DNA from: Pseudomonadota bacterium
Lineage (GTDB): Bacteria; Desulfobacterota; DSM-4660; Desulfatiglandales; B25-G16
Direction: 5' to 3'
NCBI GenBank assembly: GCA_015223015.1
Contig: JADFWK010000048.1
Span: forward strand, 1-5,504
Length of the DNA stretch: 5,504 nucleotides
Positions 1 to 5,504 of this stretch are shown piece by piece. Each line of letters starts with the position of its first letter. Position 1 is the first letter of the stretch. A program made the translations under genes and the position numbers. The notes below the pieces were generated by a model. It saw nothing but the letters and a program-made list of their open reading frames with translations, ran no database searches and was not told the origin of the DNA.

Positions 1-106
1 CATCTATATAAACCATTTTGAAACTCCCACTAATCTAAACTATGCGGGGCATAATCCAAAAAAAAGATACCCATGCCCTGGACTTTGATGTTACCCTGAA
101 AAAACC

Positions 107-135
107 TTGACATTCCTTTGGGGAAATAGTAGGAA
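107..135 (+). promoter_or_regulatory. Probable sigma-70-type promoter of the tRNA-Gly/tRNA-Cys transcript
   Basis: A perfect -35 hexamer TTGACA lies at 107-112. With the ideal 17-base spacer, the -10 position falls on TAGGAA at 130-135, which matches only three of six consensus bases. Initiation would then fall near 142, leaving a leader of about six bases before the mature tRNA-Gly 5' end at 148, a common layout for tRNA operons. The perfect -35 box and the geometry support the call; the poor -10 box limits it. The rest of 1-147 shows no coding region, only a small 5-bp palindrome at 41-53. Confidence 0.45.
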
Positions 136-147
136 CAATGAGAATTT

Positions 148-223
148 GCGGGAATAGCTCAGTTGGTAGAGCATCACGTTGCCAACGTGACGGTCGCCGG
201 TTCAAGTCCGGTTTCCCGCTCCA
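148..223 (+). tRNA. tRNA-Gly (anticodon GCC)
   Basis: A full cloverleaf can be folded by eye. The acceptor arm GCGGGAA (148-154) pairs perfectly with TTCCCGC (213-219). The D stem is GCTC/GAGC (157-160 with 169-172). The anticodon stem TCACG/CGTGA encloses the loop TTGCCAA, with anticodon GCC at 181-183. The T stem GCCGG/CCGGT (one G-T wobble) encloses TTCAAGT. The discriminator is T220 and the CCA tail is encoded at 221-223. It reads glycine codons GGC and GGT. It is the first gene of a two-tRNA cluster and is separated from tRNA-Cys by only five bases, so the two are almost certainly processed from one precursor. Confidence 0.98.
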
Positions 224-228
224 GGAAG

Positions 229-304
229 GGCGGCATAGCCAAGTGGCTAAGGCAGCGGTCTGCAAAACCGTTTGACACCGGTTCGAATCCGGTTGCCGCC
301 TCCA
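229..304 (+). tRNA. tRNA-Cys (anticodon GCA)
   Basis: The acceptor arm GGCGGCA (229-235) pairs perfectly with TGCCGCC (294-300). The D stem is GCC/GGC (238-240 with 251-253). The anticodon stem GCGGT/ACCGT (255-259 with 267-271, one G-T wobble) encloses loop CTGCAAA, with anticodon GCA at 262-264. The T stem ACCGG/CCGGT encloses TTCGAAT. The discriminator is T301, the U73 identity base known for cysteinyl-tRNA synthetase recognition, and CCA is encoded at 302-304. It decodes TGC and TGT. The M23 peptidase start codon lies 24 bases downstream with no visible terminator between them, which suggests that the mRNA continues out of the tRNA precursor. Confidence 0.98.
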
Positions 305-328
305 CTCGTTATTTTAATAATATTGCTT

Positions 329-1237
329 ATGACTTCCAAAAAATCCACCATCCTATTCCTTCCTGGAGCATCAAGTAAGGTAAGAAGAATCAGCCTTCCC
401 AATAAACTCATCTTCGTTTTGGCCTCTCTTGTCGTTTTGATAATTGGCGGCATCGTATGGCTCATCACCGACTACCGAAACGTCAAGACCCACATACCCG
501 AGCTCCGCCAATTGCAAAGGCAAAACGCAATGCAAAAGACCCAACTCATTGCCCTATCCAAAGAGATCAACCACGCCAATCAAAAAATCGCTGCATTGCA
601 AAAGTTCGATCACAAACTCAGGATTATGACTAACTTAGAATCCTCTGGGGAACAAGATCAGTTTTTGGGCGTGGGCGGCCCAAATATGAGCACTCTTAAA
701 CCAGAATATCAACTGGAGGAGGTTCATAACGGCTTAATCCGTCAAATGCATCAATCCTTAGAGAATCTGGACGCAGAAATAGCTGTGACTGGTATATCGC
801 AGACAGAACTGAGCAATTTCCTAAGAAAGCAGAAATCCCTTTTAGCTTGTACCCCTTCTATCAGGCCAACCCAGGGGTGGGTGTCTTCAAGATTCGGTTA
901 CAGGATCTCGCCCTTTACGAACAGGAGGGAATTTCATAAGGGACTTGACATAGCAACCAGGATCGGGACATCGGTCATTGCTCCAGCTGATGGATTGGTT
1001 GTATTTGTAGGCAGACAAGGCAATTACGGCAAGATGATGACTATCAATCATGGACATAATCTGAAGACCAGGTATGGTCATTTGCATAAATTCAGGGTAA
1101 ACAAGGGGACACATGTTAAGAGGGGTCAAATAATAGGCGAGGTGGGGAACACTGGTCGATGCACTGGCCCACACCTTCACTATGAGGTGCTTTTGAATGG
1201 TGTCCCGGTTAACCCCCTCCGTTATATACTCAATTAA
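329..1237 (+). CDS. Membrane-anchored M23 (LytM-type) zinc metallopeptidase
   Basis: A 302-residue protein that probably cleaves peptide cross-links of peptidoglycan in the periplasm. The basic N-terminus (residues 1-26) precedes one membrane segment at about 27-46. A predicted coiled-coil stretch follows at about 50-105 and more helix at about 125-170, then the peptidase M23 domain at about 178-302. The zinc ligands are visible as H203 and D207 (HKGLD) and H284, and the catalytic histidines as H251 (YGH) and H282 (HLH), so the enzyme looks active rather than a LytM-like regulator. The start at 329 was chosen because the longer reading frame begins inside tRNA-Cys and because 329 gives a normal basic end before the membrane helix. 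No Shine-Dalgarno sequence is visible; TTG at 323 is an in-frame alternative. The domain order fits cell-wall hydrolases of the divisome or elongation machinery; the exact bond cleaved is unknown. Confidence 0.93.
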   Translation: MTSKKSTILFLPGASSKVRRISLPNKLIFVLASLVVLIIGGIVWLITDYRNVKTHIPELRQLQRQNAMQKTQLIALSKEINHANQKIAALQKFDHKLRIMTNLESSGEQDQFLGVGGPNMSTLKPEYQLEEVHNGLIRQMHQSLENLDAEIAVTGISQTELSNFLRKQKSLLACTPSIRPTQGWVSSRFGYRISPFTNRREFHKGLDIATRIGTSVIAPADGLVVFVGRQGNYGKMMTINHGHNLKTRYGHLHKFRVNKGTHVKRGQIIGEVGNTGRCTGPHLHYEVLLNGVPVNPLRYILN

Positions 1238-1325
1238 GTTCCACCAATCCACTTGGGACGGATTTCTAGGCTGCTCACATCTTTTCTAAACCCCCCACCA
1301 AATATCCAAAACCCTGAATTGTTAC

Positions 1326-1352
1326 TTGAATTTTTCCGTACAAAGGTTTAAT
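1326..1352 (+). promoter_or_regulatory. Weak candidate promoter for secA-argJ
   Basis: TTTAAT at 1347-1352 matches five of six bases of the -10 consensus. The best upstream partner is TTGAAT at 1326-1331 (four of six), with a short 15-base spacer. Initiation would fall near 1359, giving a leader of about 26 bases that still contains the secA ribosome binding site. An AT-rich gap can produce such matches by chance, and read-through from the upstream gene is an equally good explanation. Confidence 0.25.
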
Positions 1353-1370
1353 TAGAAAGAGAGATAAACG

Positions 1371-1376
1371 AAAGGA
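1371..1376 (+). promoter_or_regulatory. Ribosome binding site of secA
   Basis: AAAGGA lies eight bases before the ATG at 1385, a good match and spacing for a Shine-Dalgarno sequence. It fixes the secA start, which also gives SecA motif numbering identical to that recalled for E. coli (Walker A lysine at 108, DEVD from 209). Confidence 0.7.
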
Positions 1377-1384
1377 AAAGTTCT

Positions 1385-4219
1385 ATGATAGGTAAAGTCT
1401 TCAAGACTATAATTGGAAGTAAAAACGAAAGAGAGCTGAAAGCACTCGCGCCGCAGGCAGCAAGAATCAATGAACTTGAACCACAGTTTCAGGGCCTGAA
1501 CGATACCCAACTGAGGGCCAAGACAGAGGAATTTAAGCAGAGGATAGCAAGGGGTGAATCTCTCGATGATGTCCTACCTGAGGCATATGCAGCTGTGAGA
1601 GAGGCTTCAGTAAGGGTGCTGGGCATGAGGCATTTTGATGTGCAAATCGTAGGGGGCATTGCCCTTCATCAGGGAAAGATAGCAGAAATGAAAACCGGGG
1701 AAGGAAAAACCTTAGCTGCTACCCTCCCCCTCTATTTAAATGCTCTTCCAGGACACGGTTCCCACTTGGTTACAGTCAATGACTACCTTGCCAAGAGAGA
1801 CGCAGAGTGGATGGGAGGAATATATGGGTTTTTGGGGATGTCTGTCGGTGTTATCGTGCATGATATGGATGATCAGAAGAGGAAGGCTGCCTATAACTCC
1901 GATATAACGTATGGCACTAACAATGAATTCGGTTTTGATTACCTGAGAGATAACATGAAGTACTCATCTGAGGACTGTGTCCAGAGGGATCTCCATTTTG
2001 CCATTGTTGACGAGGTAGACAGCATCCTCGTTGATGAAGCCAGGACTCCTCTTATAATCTCAGGCCCCATCGAGCGTGGTGAAGATATCTTCTATGCCAG
2101 TCAAAAATCCCTGATTATTAAGCTCAACCAGCACCAAGATAGGATTATTAGATCTATCCTCAATAACGCTGAAGCAAGGATGGGGCAAGGGCTTGATGAT
2201 GATAAGACAATCGAATTGCTCCTTCAGGTCAAGAGGGGTGCTCCAAAGAATTCACGGTTTCTCGATATTATTGCTCAGGAACCAGGGCTAAAAAAACGGA
2301 TTGACAGAACGGAATCCCTCCTGAGATCCCAGAAGACCCTCACCCTCCTTGATGAAGAGCTGTATTGCATAATCGAGGAACAGGATCACAGTGCAAGCTG
2401 GACAGACAAAGGTCTCAAGCTATTGTCGGGTGATCAACCAGATGCCTTTGTTATTCCGGACATGATACAGGGAATGCAAGAAATTGATGATGATCCTCGT
2501 TTGAACTTTAAGGAAAAGAAAAAGAGAAAGAGAGAACTAGAAATACAATATTCTGAAACCTCCGAAAGAATGCATGCTTCCCAACAACTTATCAAGGCCT
2601 ACTGGCTTTTTAGCAAGGATGTCGATTATGTAGTTAAGGACGGGCAAGTAGTCATTGTAGATGAATTTACCGGCAGACTCATGCCAGGCAGGCGGTGGAG
2701 TGATGGATTGCATCAGGCCATTGAGGCAAAGGAAGGTGTCAACGTTGCAGAAGAGAATCAGACCTTGGCTACTATTACCTTTCAAAATTACTTCAGAATG
2801 TATGAAAAGCTTGCGGGAATGACCGGAACAGCCGATACGGAGGCTCCGGAATTTAAGAAGATCTATAATCTTGACGTACTGGTTATACCAACCCATAAAA
2901 AAATGATCAGGCTCGATTATCCAGATGTTATTTACAAAACCGAAAGGGAAAAATTTAAGGCTGCCGTGGAAGAGATTAAGGAATTACATAGGAAAGATCA
3001 GCCCGTATTGGTTGGTACCATATCAATCGAAAAATCAGAGATGTTGAGCAAGACGCTCAAGAAAGAGGGCATCAAACATCAGGTCCTAAATGCTAAGAAT
3101 CACGAAGGAGAGGCAGAAATTATTGCCATGGCCGGGCAAAAGGGTACGGTCACCATATCTACAAATATGGCTGGAAGGGGTACCGATATAGTATTAGGTG
3201 ATGGCATTCCAGAGCTGGGTGGTCTGCATATCATGGGAACTGAGAGGCATGAGAGCAGGAGGATTGACAATCAACTGAGGGGCCGTTCGGGGCGCCAGGG
3301 TGATCTAGGTTCGTCACGATTCTATCTTTCCTTGGAAGATGACCTCATGAGGATCTTTGGATCTGAAAGAATTGCCTCAGTCATGGATAGGCTGGGAATG
3401 GAAGAAGACCAGCCAATAGAACACCAAATAATTTCCAGGGCCATAGAGGGCGCCCAAAAACGGGTTGAAGGTATCAATTTTAATATCCGAAAGAATCTCC
3501 TTGAATATGACGATGTCATGAACCAGCAACGAAAGGTAATATATGGCCAGAGGCGAGAAATATTAAAGGGTGATCACCTCAAGGAGACTATTCAGGATAT
3601 GATCGACGAACTGGTAGAAACTGCGGTTTTAGAGAACATTGATAGTAATATCTTTCCAGAGGAATGGAACCTGGGCCCGCTTTCGGATTACACCTATCAT
3701 GTGTTTGGGATTTTACCAACCTTTTCCAAGCCAGAGATAAAGGACTTAACTCAGGAAAGCCTCATTGAGAAACTGAAACAACAGGCCATAGCCGCCTATG
3801 AGAGGAGAGAGCAAGAGATCGATCCTCCATCTTTCCTCTTCCTTCAAAAAATTGCCATGTTAAAGGCAGTTGATGACCTCTGGATGGACCAGCTCCTGGG
3901 CATGGACCAGCTCAAAGAAGGCGTCGGACTCAGGGGATACGGTCAGATGGATCCTCTTAAGGAATACCAGAAAGAGGGCTACAATATGTTTCTCTCAATG
4001 GTGGAGAGCATCAAAGAAAATACTCTCAGAACCCTGTTCAGGATAAAAATAGCACCTCAGGAACGACCTTCGGTTGAAGCCCCGAAAAAGAAAACGGTCT
4101 TAAGCCATGGCGGCGATGGAGGTATGTCCCCGACGAGACGGAAAACACCTAAGGTAGGCAGAAATGATCCCTGTCCCTGTGGGAGCGGAAAAAAATATAA
4201 GCACTGCTGTGGTAGATGA
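1385..4219 (+). CDS. secA: Protein translocase motor ATPase SecA, with enlarged preprotein-binding domain
   Basis: A full-length 944-residue SecA, the ATPase that pushes unfolded preproteins through SecYEG at the inner membrane. Nucleotide-binding domain 1 carries Walker A GEGKT (K108) and Walker B DEVD (209-212), followed by [12 protein letters not shown]. The preprotein cross-linking domain (about 229-455) is roughly 85-90 residues longer than in E. coli, with additions near 248-318 and a very basic stretch at 376-383. MTGTADTEA begins at 479. NBD2 has TNMAGRGTD ending at 601 and the arginine-rich HESRR...RGRSGRQGD (622-640), but lacks the variable (VAR) insert of E. coli. The helical scaffold has LEYDDV at 706-711 and the two-helix finger lies around 833-846. 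The C-terminus is a SEC-C zinc motif with four cysteines (C930, C932, C941, C942), used for SecB or ribosome binding in relatives. Identity is certain; the size of the insertion rests on recalled E. coli SecA. Confidence 0.99.
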   Translation: MIGKVFKTIIGSKNERELKALAPQAARINELEPQFQGLNDTQLRAKTEEFKQRIARGESLDDVLPEAYAAVREASVRVLGMRHFDVQIVGGIALHQGKIAEMKTGEGKTLAATLPLYLNALPGHGSHLVTVNDYLAKRDAEWMGGIYGFLGMSVGVIVHDMDDQKRKAAYNSDITYGTNNEFGFDYLRDNMKYSSEDCVQRDLHFAIVDEVDSILVDEARTPLIISGPIERGEDIFYASQKSLIIKLNQHQDRIIRSILNNAEARMGQGLDDDKTIELLLQVKRGAPKNSRFLDIIAQEPGLKKRIDRTESLLRSQKTLTLLDEELYCIIEEQDHSASWTDKGLKLLSGDQPDAFVIPDMIQGMQEIDDDPRLNFKEKKKRKRELEIQYSETSERMHASQQLIKAYWLFSKDVDYVVKDGQVVIVDEFTGRLMPGRRWSDGLHQAIEAKEGVNVAEENQTLATITFQNYFRMYEKLAGMTGTADTEAPEFKKIYNLDVLVIPTHKKMIRLDYPDVIYKTEREKFKAAVEEIKELHRKDQPVLVGTISIEKSEMLSKTLKKEGIKHQVLNAKNHEGEAEIIAMAGQKGTVTISTNMAGRGTDIVLGDGIPELGGLHIMGTERHESRRIDNQLRGRSGRQGDLGSSRFYLSLEDDLMRIFGSERIASVMDRLGMEEDQPIEHQIISRAIEGAQKRVEGINFNIRKNLLEYDDVMNQQRKVIYGQRREILKGDHLKETIQDMIDELVETAVLENIDSNIFPEEWNLGPLSDYTYHVFGILPTFSKPEIKDLTQESLIEKLKQQAIAAYERREQEIDPPSFLFLQKIAMLKAVDDLWMDQLLGMDQLKEGVGLRGYGQMDPLKEYQKEGYNMFLSMVESIKENTLRTLFRIKIAPQERPSVEAPKKKTVLSHGGDGGMSPTRRKTPKVGRNDPCPCGSGKKYKHCCGR
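4216..4219 (+). promoter_or_regulatory. ATGA stop-start overlap joining secA and argJ
   Basis: The argJ ATG (4216-4218) overlaps the secA TGA (4217-4219). No Shine-Dalgarno sequence sits at a proper distance before it; the nearest purine-rich run is about 30 bases upstream, within the SEC-C codons. This points to argJ translation by re-initiating ribosomes finishing secA. The ATG start is supported by a normal full-length ArgJ N-terminus. Confidence 0.8.
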
Positions 4220-5412
4220 AAAAAGATGCTAAGTATTCGGTTCCGGGTTTTCTCGCCTCTGCCGTTTCTGCAGGTTTAAAGAAAAAAGGCGTGTTGGATC
4301 TTTCTCTTATCTTTTCCCAAAAGGAAGCGGTGGCAGCCGGGATATTCACAACAAATAAGGTTAAAGCTGCACCCGTTTTGCTGAGTCAGGAAAGGATAAA
4401 GAGAGGTCTTGTCAAAGCAGTCATTGTTAACACCGGGTATGCCAATGCCTGCACCGGAGAGCAGGGATTAAACGATGCCATCCAAACAGCCGATATAGTC
4501 TCCCAGGGATTACAGATCGATCCAGAGGATGTGCTTGTTGCCTCAACAGGGGTTATCGGCGCCTATCTCCCTTTTGATCGGGTCAAAAGAGCCATTCCCA
4601 AACTCATTACAAATCTGGCTCCCCATGGATTTCGATCAGTTGCAGAGGCCTTAATGACCACCGATTCATTTCCAAAGATAAGTTACTTTGAAGGCACTGC
4701 CGGGGGGACCTCATTTCACCTGTTGGGACTAGCTAAAGGGGCTGGTATGATAATGCCAAATATGGCGACCATGCTCTCGTTTCTCGTTACCGACATCAGT
4801 GTTGACTACCGTACCCTATGGCCCCTTTTTCGGTCAGCAGCTGAGTCCACCTACAATCGAATCACGGTGGACGGAGAAACCAGTACCAATGATATGGTTC
4901 TGATTATGGCTAACGGTGTTGCCAAAAACAAAAAGTTAGACAGGAAAGACACACAGCAATTTAAGAGGGGCCTCACCCATGTCATGGGGGAATTGGCCTA
5001 CATGATTGCTCGGGACGGTGAGGGTGCCACCAAGGCAGTCATTGTTGAGGTGCGCGGTGGCGCAACAAAAAACGATGCACATACAGCCGCCAGGGTAGTT
5101 GCCAACTCTAATCTTGTAAAAACGGCTATTTTTGGCAGGGATCCGAATTGGGGAAGAATTATGGCCGCGCTTGGTAGATCTGGGGTAGCAATGGATGAGA
5201 AAAAGGTCCACATCCGGATAAACGGAACCAAGATAGTTGACGGCGGTCTCATGGTCAGTGAAAAAAAGGAAAAAGAGGCAGCTGAAAAAATGAAAAAAAC
5301 GGATCAGATCACCATAGCCATCCACCTTAACCAGGGAAAATATACTGACAGGATGCAAACCTGTGACCTGACCTATGATTACATTAGAATCAATGCTGAC
5401 TACAGGACCTAG
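4216..5412 (+). CDS. argJ: Arginine biosynthesis protein ArgJ (ornithine/glutamate N-acetyltransferase)
   Basis: A full-length 398-residue ArgJ. The enzyme moves the acetyl group from N-acetylornithine to glutamate, closing the acetyl cycle of arginine synthesis; bifunctional members also make N-acetylglutamate from acetyl-CoA. The precursor is known to cleave itself before a threonine. That site is seen here as the A184/T185 junction in [10 protein letters not shown], so T185 should become the nucleophile at the start of the beta chain. The oxyanion-hole pair T111-G112 lies in ASTGVIG. Further conserved parts are [10 protein letters not shown] (72-81, with Y75 where N is usual), DGEGATK with E269, the [10 protein letters not shown] segment, and the closing NADYRT. 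Its start overlaps the secA stop. The sequence cannot show whether it is mono- or bifunctional; no argA or argE is visible in the window to decide. Confidence 0.98.
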   Translation: MKKDAKYSVPGFLASAVSAGLKKKGVLDLSLIFSQKEAVAAGIFTTNKVKAAPVLLSQERIKRGLVKAVIVNTGYANACTGEQGLNDAIQTADIVSQGLQIDPEDVLVASTGVIGAYLPFDRVKRAIPKLITNLAPHGFRSVAEALMTTDSFPKISYFEGTAGGTSFHLLGLAKGAGMIMPNMATMLSFLVTDISVDYRTLWPLFRSAAESTYNRITVDGETSTNDMVLIMANGVAKNKKLDRKDTQQFKRGLTHVMGELAYMIARDGEGATKAVIVEVRGGATKNDAHTAARVVANSNLVKTAIFGRDPNWGRIMAALGRSGVAMDEKKVHIRINGTKIVDGGLMVSEKKEKEAAEKMKKTDQITIAIHLNQGKYTDRMQTCDLTYDYIRINADYRT

Positions 5413-5414
5413 AC

Positions 5415-5435
5415 AACTGGTAATGGTAACTGGTA
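5415..5435 (+). repeat. Short direct repeat AACTGGTA x2
   Basis: AACTGGTA occurs at 5415-5422 and again at 5428-5435, just after the argJ stop. At eight bases this may be chance; no function is evident. Confidence 0.3.
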
Positions 5436-5453
5436 CCTTTCCAAGTTATAGAT

Positions 5454-5504
5454 GTTGGGGAGGTGAGCGAGCCCTTTAGGGTGAGCTCGCGGAGCCTCCC
5501 CAAC
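5454..5504 (+). terminator. Large nested inverted repeat, probable terminator after argJ
   Basis: GTTGGGGAGG (5454-5463) is the exact reverse complement of CCTCCCCAAC (5495-5504). Inside, GCGAGC (5467-5472) pairs with GCTCGC (5485-5490) around a 12-base loop, and the two stems are separated by TGA on one side and GGAG on the other. The structure starts 41 bases after the argJ stop, as expected for an operon terminator. The window ends on the last base of the right arm, so a following T-run cannot be seen. No T-run follows on the reverse strand. A dispersed palindromic repeat is the main alternative. Confidence 0.5.

Larger units (their letters stand above)
1238..1384. other. Intergenic gap between the M23 gene and secA
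   Basis: These 147 bases contain no ATG-started frame of note and no hairpin plus T-run that would end the upstream transcript. A C-rich run lies at 1291-1300. An AT-rich stretch at 1319-1355 holds the candidate secA promoter. The secA ribosome binding site sits at the right edge. No secM-like gene with a recognisable arrest motif is visible upstream of secA. Confidence 0.7.

Noticed and set aside
41..78. Small hairpins TATGC-GGG-GCATA (41-53) and GGGCAT/ATGCCC (47-52 with 73-78)
   Set aside because: The stems are only five to six base pairs, and neither strand has a T-run after them, so no terminator or riboswitch can be supported.
35..265. Reverse-strand reading frame of 76 residues across the tRNA-Gly
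   Set aside because: Its central part is the reverse translation of tRNA-Gly, a well-known source of false protein predictions. No ribosome binding site or protein family supports it.
148..304. tRNA genes as an integration site for a mobile element
   Set aside because: No integrase gene and no repeated tRNA 3' end is visible downstream; the following genes are housekeeping genes.
272..328. Longer N-terminus of the M23 peptidase starting inside tRNA-Cys
   Set aside because: The ATG-less extension would be encoded by the T arm and acceptor of a functional tRNA, and the added residues do not resemble a leader. The start at 329 fits the family better.
1253..1351. A 32-codon TTG-started frame before secA containing three consecutive prolines, considered as a SecM-like arrest peptide
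   Set aside because: There is no ATG, no ribosome binding site, no signal-peptide-like hydrophobic segment and no known arrest motif. The prolines come from a C-rich run that could be chance.
2537..2896. Reverse-strand frames inside secA and argJ (such as 2537-2896, 3322-3519, 4149-4349, 4936-5358, 4998-5252)
   Set aside because: They lie fully opposite strongly conserved coding sequence, lack ribosome binding sites and resemble no protein family.
5454..5504. Integron attC site, suggested by GTTGGGG and CCCCAAC ends
   Set aside because: The ends are in the reverse order from attC (which runs RYYYAAC to GTTRRRY), both deviate from the core consensus, and no integrase or cassette is present.

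Overview
The window is a compact bacterial housekeeping segment, all on the + strand: a tRNA pair, then three genes encoding an M23 cell-wall peptidase, SecA and ArgJ. From memory of gene order, an M23 peptidase followed by secA and argJ is typical of sulfate-reducing and syntrophic relatives of the old Deltaproteobacteria (Desulfobacterota). Protein features such as the VRRISLP start of the peptidase and the CCGR end of SecA fit that group. The assignment is an inference from synteny and protein style, not from a marker search.

Layout. Positions 1-147 hold no gene but carry a perfect TTGACA box about 40 bases before the first tRNA. tRNA-Gly(GCC) occupies 148-223 and tRNA-Cys(GCA) 229-304, both with encoded CCA ends. 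Twenty-four bases later a membrane-anchored M23 metallopeptidase begins (329-1237), probably on the same transcript. A 147-base gap with no convincing gene precedes secA (1385-4219), which has its own Shine-Dalgarno sequence and perhaps its own weak promoter. argJ (4216-5412) overlaps the secA stop as ATGA, so the two are likely translationally coupled. The last 51 bases are a large nested inverted repeat, a plausible terminator whose right arm ends on the last base of the window.

How the parts work together. The tRNAs supply translation, SecA drives Sec-dependent protein export, the M23 protein remodels peptidoglycan at the envelope, and ArgJ recycles the acetyl group in arginine biosynthesis. 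No mobile element, CRISPR array, toxin system or defence locus is visible, and no previously undescribed system could be supported. The points worth a second look are SecA's enlarged preprotein-binding domain, a local MDQL duplication at its two-helix finger, the peptidase start directly after a tRNA without a ribosome binding site, and the terminal palindrome.
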